DNA of 64,000 bases, taken from Enterococcus plantarum. Lineage in GTDB: Bacteria; Bacillota; Bacilli; Lactobacillales; Enterococcaceae. A program made the translations under genes and the position numbers. The notes under the pieces were generated by a model that was not told where the DNA came from, made no database searches, and saw only the letters and a list, made by a program, of their open reading frames with translations. Shown in pieces: positions 1-8,418 of the stretch. The number at the start of each line of letters is the position of its first letter. Position 1 is the stretch's first letter. Where the stretch lies: assembly GCF_001730295.1 (NCBI RefSeq), contig NZ_MIKA01000050.1, forward strand, positions 62,001-126,000. The letters are read 5' to 3'.

Positions 1-23
1 AGCGGAACGTTGTTACCATATGA

Positions 24-140
24 TATCTAGCTTCACGAGCTAACTCTTCGGGAAAAAGATAAAAATAGAGTGTGGCAAAAAACGCCACATTCGATTTTTC
101 CTATTTTCCAGTCAAAGTCAAACAAGCTCGTTACGCTTTT
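24..140 (+). repeat. 117-bp structured repeat, copy 1 (upstream of pstC)
   Basis: First of five related 117-bp elements (others at 14654, 14776, 15854 and 15974). It can fold into one long hairpin: outer stem 35-41 with 125-131 (ACGAGCT/AGCTCGT), an A/T-rich middle stem, and apical stem 71-76 with 84-89 (TGTGGC/GCCACA). It ends a few bases before the AAGGAGG of pstC. I do not recognise it as a named RNA family. Confidence 0.85.
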
Positions 141-159
141 AATTTAAGGAGGAATTTTC

Positions 160-1080
160 TTGGAAGATGTTCAGAAGAAATTGTTAACAAAATCAAAGCG
201 CGCCAGAATGGAACAACGAGGGAAATTTATTAGTTTTCTTTGTATCGCTTTGATTGTTTTGGTTGTTTTATCGATCTTTTATTTTGTGGCAAGTAAAGGT
301 TTGGCGACTTTTTTTACAAATAAAATTAAAGTATCCGACTTTTTATTCGGTACAAACTGGAATCCAAGTGAAACGGGAACGGATGGCCAACCAATGGTAG
401 GGGCTTTACCGATGATTGCGGGTTCTTTTATTGTAACATTTATGTCAGCAATTATTGCAACACCATTTGCGATTGGAGCAGCTGTATTTATGACAGAAAT
501 TTCACCAAAAAAAGGATCGAAAATTTTACAACCAGTTATTGAACTATTAGTTGGAATTCCTTCTGTGGTATATGGTTTTATCGGTTTATCTGTGATCGTC
601 CCTTTTATTCGTTCAATTTTCGGTGGTACGGGTTTTGGGATCTTAGCGGGTACATTTGTACTATTCATTATGATTTTGCCAACAGTTACAACTATGACAG
701 TTGATGCGTTAAAATCAGTTCCTCGTCACTATCGTGAAGCATCGCTAGCCTTGGGAGCGACCCGCTGGCAAACGATTTACAAAGTGGTTTTACGCGCTGC
801 TGTGCCTGGCATTCTAACTGCTGTAGTTTTTGGGATGGCACGTGCCTTCGGTGAAGCATTGGCAATTCAAATGGTTATCGGAAATGCGGCTATCATGCCA
901 TCAAGTTTGACAACGCCTGCGTCTACTTTAACAAGTATTTTGACGATGGGGATTGGAAATACAATTATGGGAACTGTAGAAAACAATGTGCTTTGGTCAC
1001 TTGCGCTGATCCTATTATTGATGTCATTATTCTTTAATATTATTATTCGGATCATTGGTAGGAAAGGGGCCTTGAAATAA
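160..1080 (+). CDS. pstC: Phosphate ABC transporter permease PstC
   Basis: One of the two membrane subunits of the high-affinity phosphate importer PstSCAB. The 306-residue protein has an N-terminal membrane anchor (about residues 22-46), further hydrophobic segments, and the permease coupling motif region EASLALGATRWQT at about 200. The start is TTG at 160, placed 6-7 bases after AAGGAGG. The stop overlaps the pstA start (TAATG), so the two are translationally coupled. The phosphate-binding protein gene is not in the window and should lie upstream. Confidence 0.95.
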   Translation: MEDVQKKLLTKSKRARMEQRGKFISFLCIALIVLVVLSIFYFVASKGLATFFTNKIKVSDFLFGTNWNPSETGTDGQPMVGALPMIAGSFIVTFMSAIIATPFAIGAAVFMTEISPKKGSKILQPVIELLVGIPSVVYGFIGLSVIVPFIRSIFGGTGFGILAGTFVLFIMILPTVTTMTVDALKSVPRHYREASLALGATRWQTIYKVVLRAAVPGILTAVVFGMARAFGEALAIQMVIGNAAIMPSSLTTPASTLTSILTMGIGNTIMGTVENNVLWSLALILLLMSLFFNIIIRIIGRKGALK

Positions 1081-1964
1081 TGAATGCAAAAAAAGCAGAT
1101 AAATTTGCAACAGGCGTCTTATATGCTATTTCAGGCGTGATTGTATTGATTTTGGCAGCATTGCTGCTTTATATTTTAATTCGTGGGATCCCCCATATAT
1201 CTTGGAACTTTTTGACAAAACCTTCTAAAGCGTATCAAGCTGGCGGCGGTATTGGGATTCAATTATTTAACTCGTTGTACTTATTATTGATTACGATGCT
1301 CATCAGTTTTCCTATCTCATTAGGTGCGGGTATTTATCTATCAGAGTATGCGAAGAAAAATTGGGTTACAGATGTGATTCGCACATCAATCGAAATTTTA
1401 AGCTCACTTCCTTCAGTTGTTGTTGGTTTGTTTGGTTTCTTGATTTTTGTAGTGCAACTTGGGTATGGTTTCTCAATTATTTCAGGAGCATTGGCCTTAA
1501 CATTTTTCAACTTACCTTTATTGACAAGAAATGTGGAAGAATCATTAAAAGCAGTTCATTATACACAGCGAGAAGCTGGACTCTCTCTGGGATTATCCCG
1601 TTGGGAAACCGTGATGAAAGTAGTCGTTCCAGAAGCGTTGCCAGGTATTTTAACTGGTGTAATTTTGAGTTCTGGAAGAATTTTTGGTGAGGCAGCAGCA
1701 TTGATTTATACTGCAGGACAAAGTGCACCAGCATTAGATTTCAGCAATTGGAATCCGTTAAGTGTCTCAAGCCCAATCAGTATTTTCCGTCAAGCTGAAA
1801 CGTTAGCAGTCCATATTTGGAAAATCAATACAGAAGGTACAATGCCAGATGGCGCAGCTGTTTCTGCTGGAGCCTCTGCTGTTCTGATTTTAGTCGTGTT
1901 ACTCTTTAATTTCGGCGCACGTTTTATCGGAAACAGATTATATAAAAGAATGACATCAGCCTAA
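1080..1964 (+). CDS. pstA: Phosphate ABC transporter permease PstA
   Basis: Second permease of the Pst phosphate importer, 294 residues, with about six membrane segments and the coupling-loop sequence [20 protein letters not shown] that contacts the PstB ATPase. It overlaps pstC by one base and is followed 16 bases later by the first pstB. Length and motifs are normal for the family. Confidence 0.95.
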   Translation: MNAKKADKFATGVLYAISGVIVLILAALLLYILIRGIPHISWNFLTKPSKAYQAGGGIGIQLFNSLYLLLITMLISFPISLGAGIYLSEYAKKNWVTDVIRTSIEILSSLPSVVVGLFGFLIFVVQLGYGFSIISGALALTFFNLPLLTRNVEESLKAVHYTQREAGLSLGLSRWETVMKVVVPEALPGILTGVILSSGRIFGEAAALIYTAGQSAPALDFSNWNPLSVSSPISIFRQAETLAVHIWKINTEGTMPDGAAVSAGASAVLILVVLLFNFGARFIGNRLYKRMTSA

Positions 1965-1980
1965 TGTTAGGGGAATCAGA

Positions 1981-2781
1981 ATGAAAGAATATAATTTAAA
2001 TGACACCAATATTATTAAATTACCAGAACCAATCGCTTTACATACCGATGATCTACACGTTTGGTATGGTGAAAATGAAGCCATCAAAGGCGTTGATTTA
2101 GAGTTTGAAAAAAATAAAATCACTGCTTTGATTGGTCCTTCTGGTTGTGGTAAATCGACTTATTTACGCTCGTTGAATCGGATGAATGATGGTATCGCTA
2201 ATACCAAGGTAACGGGAGATATCATGTATAAAGGGGTAAACGTCAATACCAAAGAAGTCGATGTCTATGAAATGCGTAAACGAATCGGCATGGTATTTCA
2301 ACGTCCTAACCCATTTAGTAAATCTATTTATGAAAACATCACCTTTGCTTTAAAGCAACATGGTGAAAAAGATAAGAAAAAACTAGATGAAATTGTTGAA
2401 ACTAGTTTAAAACAAGCTGCACTTTGGGAACAAGTCAAAGATAATCTAGATAAAAGTGCACTTGCTTTGTCTGGTGGGCAACAGCAACGTTTATGCATTG
2501 CTAGAGCCATTGCCATGAAACCGGATATTTTACTTTTAGATGAACCTGCCAGTGCACTAGATCCAATTTCAACCGGAAAAGTCGAAGAAACATTAGTCAA
2601 TTTAAAAGATGATTATACGATTATTATCGTAACGCATAATATGCAACAAGCTGCTCGTATCAGTGATTACACGGCCTTTTTCTATCTAGGTAAAGTGATT
2701 GAATACGATGAAACAAGAAAAATCTTTACACGACCAAAAATTCAAGCGACAGAAGATTACGTTTCTGGACATTTTGGTTAG
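1981..2781 (+). CDS. pstB: Phosphate ABC transporter ATPase PstB (first copy)
   Basis: ATP-binding subunit that drives phosphate import. Walker [10 protein letters not shown], signature LSGGQQQR and Walker [13 protein letters not shown] are all intact in the 266 residues. The N-terminus carries about 15 extra residues compared with the second copy. Two consecutive pstB genes are usual in Firmicutes; both look catalytically competent and could serve the same permease pair. It is cotranscribed with pstCA upstream and the second pstB and phoU downstream. Confidence 0.95.
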   Translation: MKEYNLNDTNIIKLPEPIALHTDDLHVWYGENEAIKGVDLEFEKNKITALIGPSGCGKSTYLRSLNRMNDGIANTKVTGDIMYKGVNVNTKEVDVYEMRKRIGMVFQRPNPFSKSIYENITFALKQHGEKDKKKLDEIVETSLKQAALWEQVKDNLDKSALALSGGQQQRLCIARAIAMKPDILLLDEPASALDPISTGKVEETLVNLKDDYTIIIVTHNMQQAARISDYTAFFYLGKVIEYDETRKIFTRPKIQATEDYVSGHFG

Positions 2782-2791
2782 GAGGAGCAAG

Positions 2792-3550
2792 ATGACAAAA
2801 GAGATTATTTCATCAAAAGATTTGCACTTATATTACGGTAAAAAGGAAGCTTTAAAAGGCATTGATTTGAGCATTAATCAAGGAGAAATCACTGCGATGA
2901 TTGGTCCTTCTGGTTGCGGTAAATCGACCTACCTACGCTCGTTGAATCGGATGAACGATTTGATTCCAGGCGTAACGATTACTGGTAGTGTAGTGTATAA
3001 AGGCAAAGATATCTACGGTCCAAAAACAGATATTGTAGATTTACGCAAAGAAATCGGTATGGTCTTTCAACAACCTAATCCGTTTCCCTTTTCTATCTAC
3101 GAAAATGTGATTTATGGTTTACGCTTAAAAGGTGAAAAGGATAAACAAGTTTTAGATGAAGCTGTTGAAAATAGCTTAAAAGCAGCCTCTGTGTGGGATG
3201 ATGTAAAGGATAAACTACACAAAAGCGCCTTGTCTTTATCTGGTGGACAGCAACAGCGTGTATGTATCGCTCGTGTTTTAGCGGTCGATCCTGAAATTAT
3301 CTTATTAGATGAACCAACAAGTGCACTAGATCCTGTTTCCAGTGGTAAAATCGAAAATATGCTTTTAACGCTAAAAGAAAAATATACGATGATCATGGTA
3401 ACACACAATATGTCTCAAGCATCTAGAATCTCCGATAAAACGGCTTTCTTTTTACAAGGAGAATTGATAGAATTCAACGATACAAAGAAAATATTCTTAA
3501 ACCCTAAAGAAAAACAAACAGAAGATTATATTTCTGGAAAATTTGGTTAA
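2792..3550 (+). CDS. pstB: Phosphate ABC transporter ATPase PstB (second copy)
   Basis: Paralogue of the preceding gene, 252 residues, with Walker [10 protein letters not shown], signature LSGGQQQR and Walker [13 protein letters not shown]. The start is ATG at 2792 after TTAGGAGGAG; a longer reading frame back to 2699 overlaps the first pstB and lacks a ribosome site. The two copies share stretches of almost identical DNA around Walker A, which fits a tandem duplication. Confidence 0.94.
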   Translation: MTKEIISSKDLHLYYGKKEALKGIDLSINQGEITAMIGPSGCGKSTYLRSLNRMNDLIPGVTITGSVVYKGKDIYGPKTDIVDLRKEIGMVFQQPNPFPFSIYENVIYGLRLKGEKDKQVLDEAVENSLKAASVWDDVKDKLHKSALSLSGGQQQRVCIARVLAVDPEIILLDEPTSALDPVSSGKIENMLLTLKEKYTMIMVTHNMSQASRISDKTAFFLQGELIEFNDTKKIFLNPKEKQTEDYISGKFG

Positions 3551-3568
3551 AAAAAAGGAGGATAATAC

Positions 3569-4240
3569 ATGTTGCGTAGCCAATTTGAAGAAGAGTTATT
3601 AAATCTGCATAATCAATTTTATGAAATGGGCATGATGGTAAGTAATGTCGTACATAAATCTGTGCGTGCTTATATTAATCATGATAAAAAGATTGCCAAT
3701 GAAGTGATCGAATACGATGTACAAATCAATGATATGGAAGTAAAATTAGAAAAGAAAAGCTTTGAAATGATTGCTTTACAACAGCCAGTTACTACTGATT
3801 TAAGAATGATTATCACTGTGATGAAAGCCAGCTCTGACTTAGAAAGGATGGCAGATCATGCTGTATCGATCGCAAAATCTACGATTCGTTTAAAAGGCGA
3901 AACAAGAATTCCGGAAATCGAAAAAGAAATTTCAGATATGTCTGATTATGTGAAGAAGATGGTTGATAATGTCTTGATCGCTTATGTAAAAACAGATCAA
4001 AAAGATGCGCGTATGATTGCTAAGATGGATACTCGTGTGAATGAGTATTTTGATAGTATCTATAGTCATTCGATCAAAGCCATGCAAGCAAATCCAGAAA
4101 CGGTTGTTAGTGGAACCGATTATCTGCATGTTGCGACATATTTAGAACGTATTGGTGACTATGTAACGAATATCTGTGAGTGGATTGTTTATCTAGCAAC
4201 AGGAAAAATCACAGAATTGAATAGCAATCACGACGAATAA
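3569..4240 (+). CDS. phoU: Phosphate signalling regulator PhoU
   Basis: PhoU family protein of 223 residues, made of two three-helix PhoU repeats. The typical helix sequences are visible (RMIITVMKASSDLERMADHAVSIAK, then a matching second repeat near TYLERIGDYVTNICEW). PhoU links the Pst transporter to the PhoR-PhoP type phosphate response and restrains phosphate uptake. It ends the pst operon, with a terminator directly downstream. Confidence 0.95.
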   Translation: MLRSQFEEELLNLHNQFYEMGMMVSNVVHKSVRAYINHDKKIANEVIEYDVQINDMEVKLEKKSFEMIALQQPVTTDLRMIITVMKASSDLERMADHAVSIAKSTIRLKGETRIPEIEKEISDMSDYVKKMVDNVLIAYVKTDQKDARMIAKMDTRVNEYFDSIYSHSIKAMQANPETVVSGTDYLHVATYLERIGDYVTNICEWIVYLATGKITELNSNHDE

Positions 4241-4250
4241 AAAGATAATT

Positions 4251-4294
4251 AAAAGACAAGAGGATGACTCAAAGAGTTGTATTCTTGTCTTTTT
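4251..4294 (+). terminator. Terminator after phoU
   Basis: Stem AAAGACAAGA...TCTTGTCTTT with an inner GACTC/GAGTT stem, followed by TTTTT. It closes the pst-phoU operon. The apical GACTCAAAGAGT resembles terminators at 9763, 44497 and 61376. Confidence 0.8.
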
Positions 4295-4331
4295 AGTTAA
4301 TACAGTTTAGCAGTTAAAATGTAAAAAATAA

Positions 4332-4350
4332 ATTTGAACATAATTTCAAT
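4332..4350 (+). promoter_or_regulatory. Probable DeoR operator upstream of the sugar-phosphate transporter
   Basis: Palindrome ATTTGAACATAATTTCAAT. It matches 17 of 19 bases with the palindrome at 7659 before deoC. It ends 6 bp before the -35 of the promoter at 4357, about -60 to -42 from the expected start. As I recall, B. subtilis DeoR uses a palindrome at about this distance from the dra start. Binding by the DeoR encoded at 6662 is inferred. Confidence 0.6.
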
Positions 4351-4356
4351 ATCGTG

Positions 4357-4385
4357 TTTACATTTGTTCTTACCTCGTGTATTAT
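4357..4385 (+). promoter_or_regulatory. Promoter of the uhpT-like gene
   Basis: TTTACA at 4357-4362 and TATTAT at 4380-4385 with a 17-bp spacer. The expected transcription start is near 4392, between the DeoR-type palindrome and a cre-like site. Confidence 0.6.
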
Positions 4386-4396
4386 ACAATTATATT

Positions 4397-4410
4397 GGAA
4401 AGCGCTAACC
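4397..4410 (+). promoter_or_regulatory. Catabolite-responsive element (cre) candidate
   Basis: GGAAAGCGCTAACC matches the cre consensus TGWAANCGNTNWCA at 12 of 14 positions. It lies just downstream of the expected transcription start, where bound CcpA would block transcription. The ccpA gene is in this window at 20910. Confidence 0.5.
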
Positions 4411-4440
4411 ATTATAATTAAAATTTTGGGGTGAGTTAAT

Positions 4441-5820
4441 TTGGAAGAAACGAATGCAGTTGTTGGTACAATCAGTCGACCAACGTTGGCTGAACAAAGA
4501 AAACAATGGTTCAAAGAATTTATGAAACCGTTTTTGGTCGTTGTGGTAATCTACATCACAATGTACATGATTCGTAATAACTTTAAAGCAGCACAACCAT
4601 TACTGAAAAGCCAACTAGGCCTTACAACGACAGATCTTGGTTACATTGGTTTTGTCTTTTCGATTGTTTATGGATTCGGTAAATTTATTGTGGGTTATAT
4701 TGTTGATGGGAAAAATACAAAGAAAATCCTATCTATCTTGTTATTATTATCTTCAATCACCGTTTTATGTATGGGAATACTGTTCACAATGAATAATGTC
4801 CCTATGGGCTGGATTGTTGTTTTATGGTCATTAAACGGCTTATTCCAATGTGTTGGAGGACCAAGTTGCGCTTCTGTCATCACGCAATGGACAACAAGAA
4901 GCAATCGTGGTAGATACATTGGATTATGGAATGCTTCTCACAATATTGGGGGCGGTTTCGCCGGGATTTTTGCGGTCTGGTGTGCTACTACTTTCTTTAA
5001 AGGTCAAGTTGCAGGAATGTTTATTATTCCAGCAATCGTAGCTGCTGTCGTTGCGATAGGAACTTTTTTTATTGGCAAAAATAGACCGGAAGATTTAGGG
5101 TGGAATTCTAGTGAAGAAATCTTTGGTGAGCCAGTTGAAGAGGCCAACGTCGATGCTGAAAACTTAACGAAATGGGAAATTTTTAAAAAATATCTATTAA
5201 CCAATCCTTATATTTGGGTGTTGTGTGTTGCGAATGTTTTCGTTTATATTGTACGAATTGGGATCGATAACTGGGCACCACTATATGTTACTGAACATTT
5301 GAATTTTTCACAGGAAGCCGCCGCTCAAACCATTTTTTATTTTGAAATGGGTGCTTTAGTTGGGTGTTTAGCTTGGGGATATATTTCAGATTTACTAAAA
5401 GGGCGTCCGGCACTGGTTGCTACTGTAAGTACGATTTTACTCCCGATTGGTATTATCGGATATCAGCTTGGTACAACTGAATTTGTGATCAATGCTTCAT
5501 TATTTATGTTAGGTATGATGGTTTTTGGACCACAATTATTGATCAATCTATCAATGCTGGGATTTGTTCCTAAAAAAGCAACAGTTGTTTCAGGTGGATT
5601 ATTAGGAGCTTTTGCCTATCTGTTTGGAGATTCAATGGCAAAGATTCTCTTAGCTAAAATTTCCGATCCAGCAAAAGACGGAGTGAATTTTTTTGGTCAT
5701 GTTTTGCATGGTTGGAATGATACATTTATTATCTTTTACATTTCAATCGTAATCATTGCTGTTCTTTTAGGAATCGTGGCATTTGCAGAAGAAAAAAGAA
5801 GAAAACAATTAAGTGCATAA
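4441..5820 (+). CDS. uhpT: UhpT/GlpT-family organophosphate:phosphate antiporter
   Basis: Major facilitator superfamily transporter of 459 residues, 12 predicted membrane helices, of the organophosphate:phosphate antiporter family. Stretches resembling UhpT include FMKPF near the N-terminus, DGKNTK in the first cytoplasmic loop, NASHNIGGG, EEIFGEP in the central loop, RIGIDNWAPLY, FGPQLLI and GFVPKKA. UhpT exchanges hexose 6-phosphates for phosphate. The start is TTG at 4441 after GGGGTGAG. The following phosphatase gene is 15 bp away. The DeoR-type palindrome upstream and the deo genes downstream suggest that the true substrate could be a (deoxy)ribose phosphate or related compound; that is inference. 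Confidence 0.85.
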   Translation: MEETNAVVGTISRPTLAEQRKQWFKEFMKPFLVVVVIYITMYMIRNNFKAAQPLLKSQLGLTTTDLGYIGFVFSIVYGFGKFIVGYIVDGKNTKKILSILLLLSSITVLCMGILFTMNNVPMGWIVVLWSLNGLFQCVGGPSCASVITQWTTRSNRGRYIGLWNASHNIGGGFAGIFAVWCATTFFKGQVAGMFIIPAIVAAVVAIGTFFIGKNRPEDLGWNSSEEIFGEPVEEANVDAENLTKWEIFKKYLLTNPYIWVLCVANVFVYIVRIGIDNWAPLYVTEHLNFSQEAAAQTIFYFEMGALVGCLAWGYISDLLKGRPALVATVSTILLPIGIIGYQLGTTEFVINASLFMLGMMVFGPQLLINLSMLGFVPKKATVVSGGLLGAFAYLFGDSMAKILLAKISDPAKDGVNFFGHVLHGWNDTFIIFYISIVIIAVLLGIVAFAEEKRRKQLSA

Positions 5821-5835
5821 AGGTGGAATAAACAA

Positions 5836-6597
5836 ATGAACGTACAAATTACGAATTTTAGAGATTTAGGTGGTATTAAAAATAAAGAAGGGAAAACAAT
5901 CAAGTCCAAAAAATTATTGCGCTCAGGTCATTTAGTGAACTTAGATGAAGAAACACAAAGGCTATTAGTAGAAGGGTTTAATCTGACTAGAATCATTGAT
6001 TTTAGACGAGGTTTTGAAATTAGTGAATCTCCAGATACGCCGATTCAAGAAGTGGAGTATGTTAATTTAGATTTACTTGGAAAAATGAATGCTAAAAACT
6101 CTAGTTTGGCTGATTTTGCTAAGTTGAAATCAATTGAAGCTGTTGATAAACATATGTTAGGCGTATATGAAGACTTGATTTTAAATCCAGGAGCACAAGA
6201 AGGGTTTACAGAATTTATGGACTACATATTAGCCAATAAAGAGGGAGCAACGATTTTCCATTGTTTTGCTGGTAAAGACAGAACAGGTTATGCATCAGCG
6301 TTATTGTTATCGTTGCTAGATGTGGAAAAGGAAGAAATTTACAAAGACTTTCTAATTACAAATACTGAAAGAAAACAAGCCAATGATGAACTCGTACAAC
6401 ACTTCAGAGAGCAAGGATTTAATGAAGAACAACTAGAGTCTTTAGCTACGGCTCTTTATGTAAAAGAAGAATACTTGGATCATACCTTTAAATTGATTGA
6501 GAAACAGTTTGGGACAGCTGAAAACTATGCGGCTGAGTGTTTGAATTTCGATCAAGTAAAATTGGCTGAATTGAGAAACATCTATTTAACTGACTAA
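5836..6597 (+). CDS. Tyrosine-phosphatase-family protein (HCx5R)
   Basis: Protein of 253 residues with the cysteine phosphatase signature HCFAGKDRTG; the catalytic cysteine is residue 143 and the phosphate-binding arginine residue 149. It opens with NFRDLGGI, typical of the bacterial family of tyrosine/serine phosphatases that includes Listeria LipA-type and phosphoinositide phosphatases. No signal peptide is seen, so it should act in the cytoplasm. It directly follows the sugar-phosphate antiporter and precedes deoR, so a small phosphorylated metabolite is as plausible a substrate as a protein. Confidence 0.85.
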   Translation: MNVQITNFRDLGGIKNKEGKTIKSKKLLRSGHLVNLDEETQRLLVEGFNLTRIIDFRRGFEISESPDTPIQEVEYVNLDLLGKMNAKNSSLADFAKLKSIEAVDKHMLGVYEDLILNPGAQEGFTEFMDYILANKEGATIFHCFAGKDRTGYASALLLSLLDVEKEEIYKDFLITNTERKQANDELVQHFREQGFNEEQLESLATALYVKEEYLDHTFKLIEKQFGTAENYAAECLNFDQVKLAELRNIYLTD

Positions 6598-6607
6598 AAA
6601 ACGCTAT

Positions 6608-6636
6608 TTGTCTTCCTTGATTGTTCTTGTTATAAT
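6608..6636 (+). promoter_or_regulatory. Promoter of deoR
   Basis: TTGTCT (6608-6613) and a perfect TATAAT (6631-6636) with a 17-bp spacer, 26 bp before the deoR start. It lets deoR be made independently of the upstream uhpT-phosphatase transcript. Confidence 0.7.
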
Positions 6637-6661
6637 GGGCTTAAATAATAAGGAACGGACA

Positions 6662-7606
6662 ATGAGTATGGATAAAGAAAAACAACAACTGAGTATTGAA
6701 GTTGCAAGACTGTACTATCAATCTTCGTTTAGTCAACAAGAAATCGCCGAAAAATTAAATGTGTCACGTCCAACGATTTCTCGTCTATTGCAATATGCAA
6801 AAGAAAAAGGCTATGTTCAAATCACGATTTTTGATCCTTTTTCTGATCTATTTGAAATCGAAAAAAAACTCAAAGAGAAATATGGACTAATTGAAGTACA
6901 TGTCGCTTTTTCACCTGATCCAAACTACAATTCGATATCGGAGTATCTAACTTCATACGCAGCTGAGTATCTTGAAGAAACAATCAAAAACGGGGATATC
7001 GTCGGGGTGAGCTGGGGTACGACAATGCATAAGACGGTCTCTAAAATGAGTCGACTGGATGTAAAAGGCGTCGAAGTTGTTCAGTTAAAAGGTGGTATTG
7101 CGTATTTCGATGTTAATAACTATGCGTTTGAGACAATCACATTATTAGCTGAACAATTAAATACAAAAGCAAGAACCTTTCCTTTGCCAGTCATTTTAGA
7201 TAGTAAGAAAGCCAAAGATTTGGTTGTAAAAGATCGTCATATCAGCAAGGTTATCGAATTAGGTAGGCAAGCTAATATCGCTGTCTTCACTGTAGGAACA
7301 GTCCAAAGTGAATCATTGCATTTCCGTTTGGGTTATTTTACGGAACAAGAAGAAACGTCACTTAAAGGGAATGCAGTAGGGGATATCTGTTCAAGATTTT
7401 TTGATAAAAATGGACAAATCAGCGACCAAGAAATCAATAGTCGGACGATTGGTATTGAACTTGATGAATTAAAGACAAAAGAAAAATCAATTTTAATTGC
7501 AGGCGGTGACCGAAAAATCAAGGCGATTCATGGCGCCTTAGTTGGTGGTTATGCTAACGTACTGTTGATTGATAAATTTACAGCAATGAAATTGTTACAG
7601 CACTAG
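6662..7606 (+). CDS. deoR: SorC/DeoR-type deoxyribonucleoside regulator
   Basis: Transcription factor of the SorC family. An N-terminal helix-turn-helix (SFSQQEIAEKLNVSRPTISRLLQYA, about residues 17-41) is followed by the sugar-phosphate-binding domain with GDIVGVSWGTTMHK. B. subtilis DeoR, the nearest relative I recognise, represses dra-nupC-pdp until deoxyribose 5-phosphate or deoxyribose 1-phosphate is present. I place the start at ATG 6662 after AAGGA; an in-frame start at 6608 would overlap the -35 box. This gives 314 residues, normal for the family. Genes deoC and pdp follow on the same strand. Confidence 0.88.
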   Translation: MSMDKEKQQLSIEVARLYYQSSFSQQEIAEKLNVSRPTISRLLQYAKEKGYVQITIFDPFSDLFEIEKKLKEKYGLIEVHVAFSPDPNYNSISEYLTSYAAEYLEETIKNGDIVGVSWGTTMHKTVSKMSRLDVKGVEVVQLKGGIAYFDVNNYAFETITLLAEQLNTKARTFPLPVILDSKKAKDLVVKDRHISKVIELGRQANIAVFTVGTVQSESLHFRLGYFTEQEETSLKGNAVGDICSRFFDKNGQISDQEINSRTIGIELDELKTKEKSILIAGGDRKIKAIHGALVGGYANVLLIDKFTAMKLLQH

Positions 7607-7622
7607 TTATACTACTAAATCG

Positions 7623-7648
7623 GAGTAGAGGTTATTTCTACTCTTTTA
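7623..7648 (+). terminator. Weak terminator between deoR and deoC
   Basis: GAGTAGA/TCTACTC stem followed by TTTTAT. It would reduce readthrough from deoR into deoC. Confidence 0.5.
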
Positions 7649-7658
7649 TAAAAATTTT

Positions 7659-7690
7659 ATTTGAACGGAATTTCAATCGTCAAGAACGGA
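7659..7690 (+). promoter_or_regulatory. Probable DeoR operator upstream of deoC
   Basis: Palindrome ATTTGAACGGAATTTCAAT (7659-7677) plus a second half-site. The heptamer GAACGGA occurs at 7663 and again at 7684, a spacing of 21 bp or two helical turns. A palindrome plus direct repeat of a half-site is the arrangement I recall for B. subtilis DeoR. No convincing -35/-10 pair was found beside it; TATAAA at 7647 is the best -10 candidate. Confidence 0.6.
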
Positions 7691-7711
7691 TTTTCTGAAA
7701 GGGAGAGTACA

Positions 7712-8383
7712 ATGAACGTAAATAAAATGATCGATCACACATTACTAAAATCAGAAGCAAATGAGGACGCTCTATTCGCCTTGATAGAAGAGGCTAAAAA
7801 ATATGAATTCGCATCGGTATGTGTGAATCCTTACTGGGTTTCTTTAGCCAGTAAAGAATTAGCTGGGACTACTGTTGAGGTATGTACAGTTATTGGATTT
7901 CCTTTAGGTGCAAATACAACAGCTACAAAAGCATTTGAAACAGAAGATGCGATCAAAAATGGTGCAACAGAGGTTGATATGGTCATCAATGTTGGCGCGC
8001 TGAAATCAGGAAATGACGACATTGTTTTAAAAGATATTGAAGCCGTTGTGAAGGCTGCTCAAGGTAAAGCACTAATTAAAGTGATTCTAGAAACTTGTTT
8101 ATTGACGGACAGAGAAATTGCGTTAGCATCAAAACTATCGGTTCAAGCAGGAGCTGATTTTGTAAAAACATCAACTGGTTTTTCAACTGGTGGTGCTACA
8201 ATCAAGGATATTGCGTTGATGCGTAAAACCGTAGGGCCAGATATCGGAGTAAAAGCCTCTGGTGGTGTTCGGACGGCAGAAGATGCTAAAGCAATGATTC
8301 ATGCAGGGGCTTCAAGATTAGGTGCAAGTTCAAGTGTGGCTATTGTGGATGAAACAAGCAAAAATACAACCGATGGCTATTAA
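7712..8383 (+). CDS. deoC: Deoxyribose-phosphate aldolase
   Basis: Cleaves 2-deoxyribose 5-phosphate to glyceraldehyde 3-phosphate and acetaldehyde, the last step of deoxyribonucleoside breakdown. The class I aldolase Schiff-base lysine lies in DFVKTSTGF, and the second conserved lysine in GVKASGGVR. Start at ATG 7712 after GAAAGGGAG gives 223 residues, standard for DeoC; the longer frame from 7661 would run through the operator. It is followed 35 bp later by pdp. Confidence 0.95.
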   Translation: MNVNKMIDHTLLKSEANEDALFALIEEAKKYEFASVCVNPYWVSLASKELAGTTVEVCTVIGFPLGANTTATKAFETEDAIKNGATEVDMVINVGALKSGNDDIVLKDIEAVVKAAQGKALIKVILETCLLTDREIALASKLSVQAGADFVKTSTGFSTGGATIKDIALMRKTVGPDIGVKASGGVRTAEDAKAMIHAGASRLGASSSVAIVDETSKNTTDGY

Positions 8384-8418
8384 AAAATATAAATAATGGA
8401 GAACGCGAGGCCCGAACT

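Noticed and set aside
1-23. Start of window as the end of an upstream gene
   Set aside because: Only 23 bases before the repeat; too short to support any reading frame assignment.
2699-2791. N-terminal extension of the second PstB
   Set aside because: It overlaps the first pstB in another frame and lacks a ribosome site; ATG 2792 follows AGGAGG.
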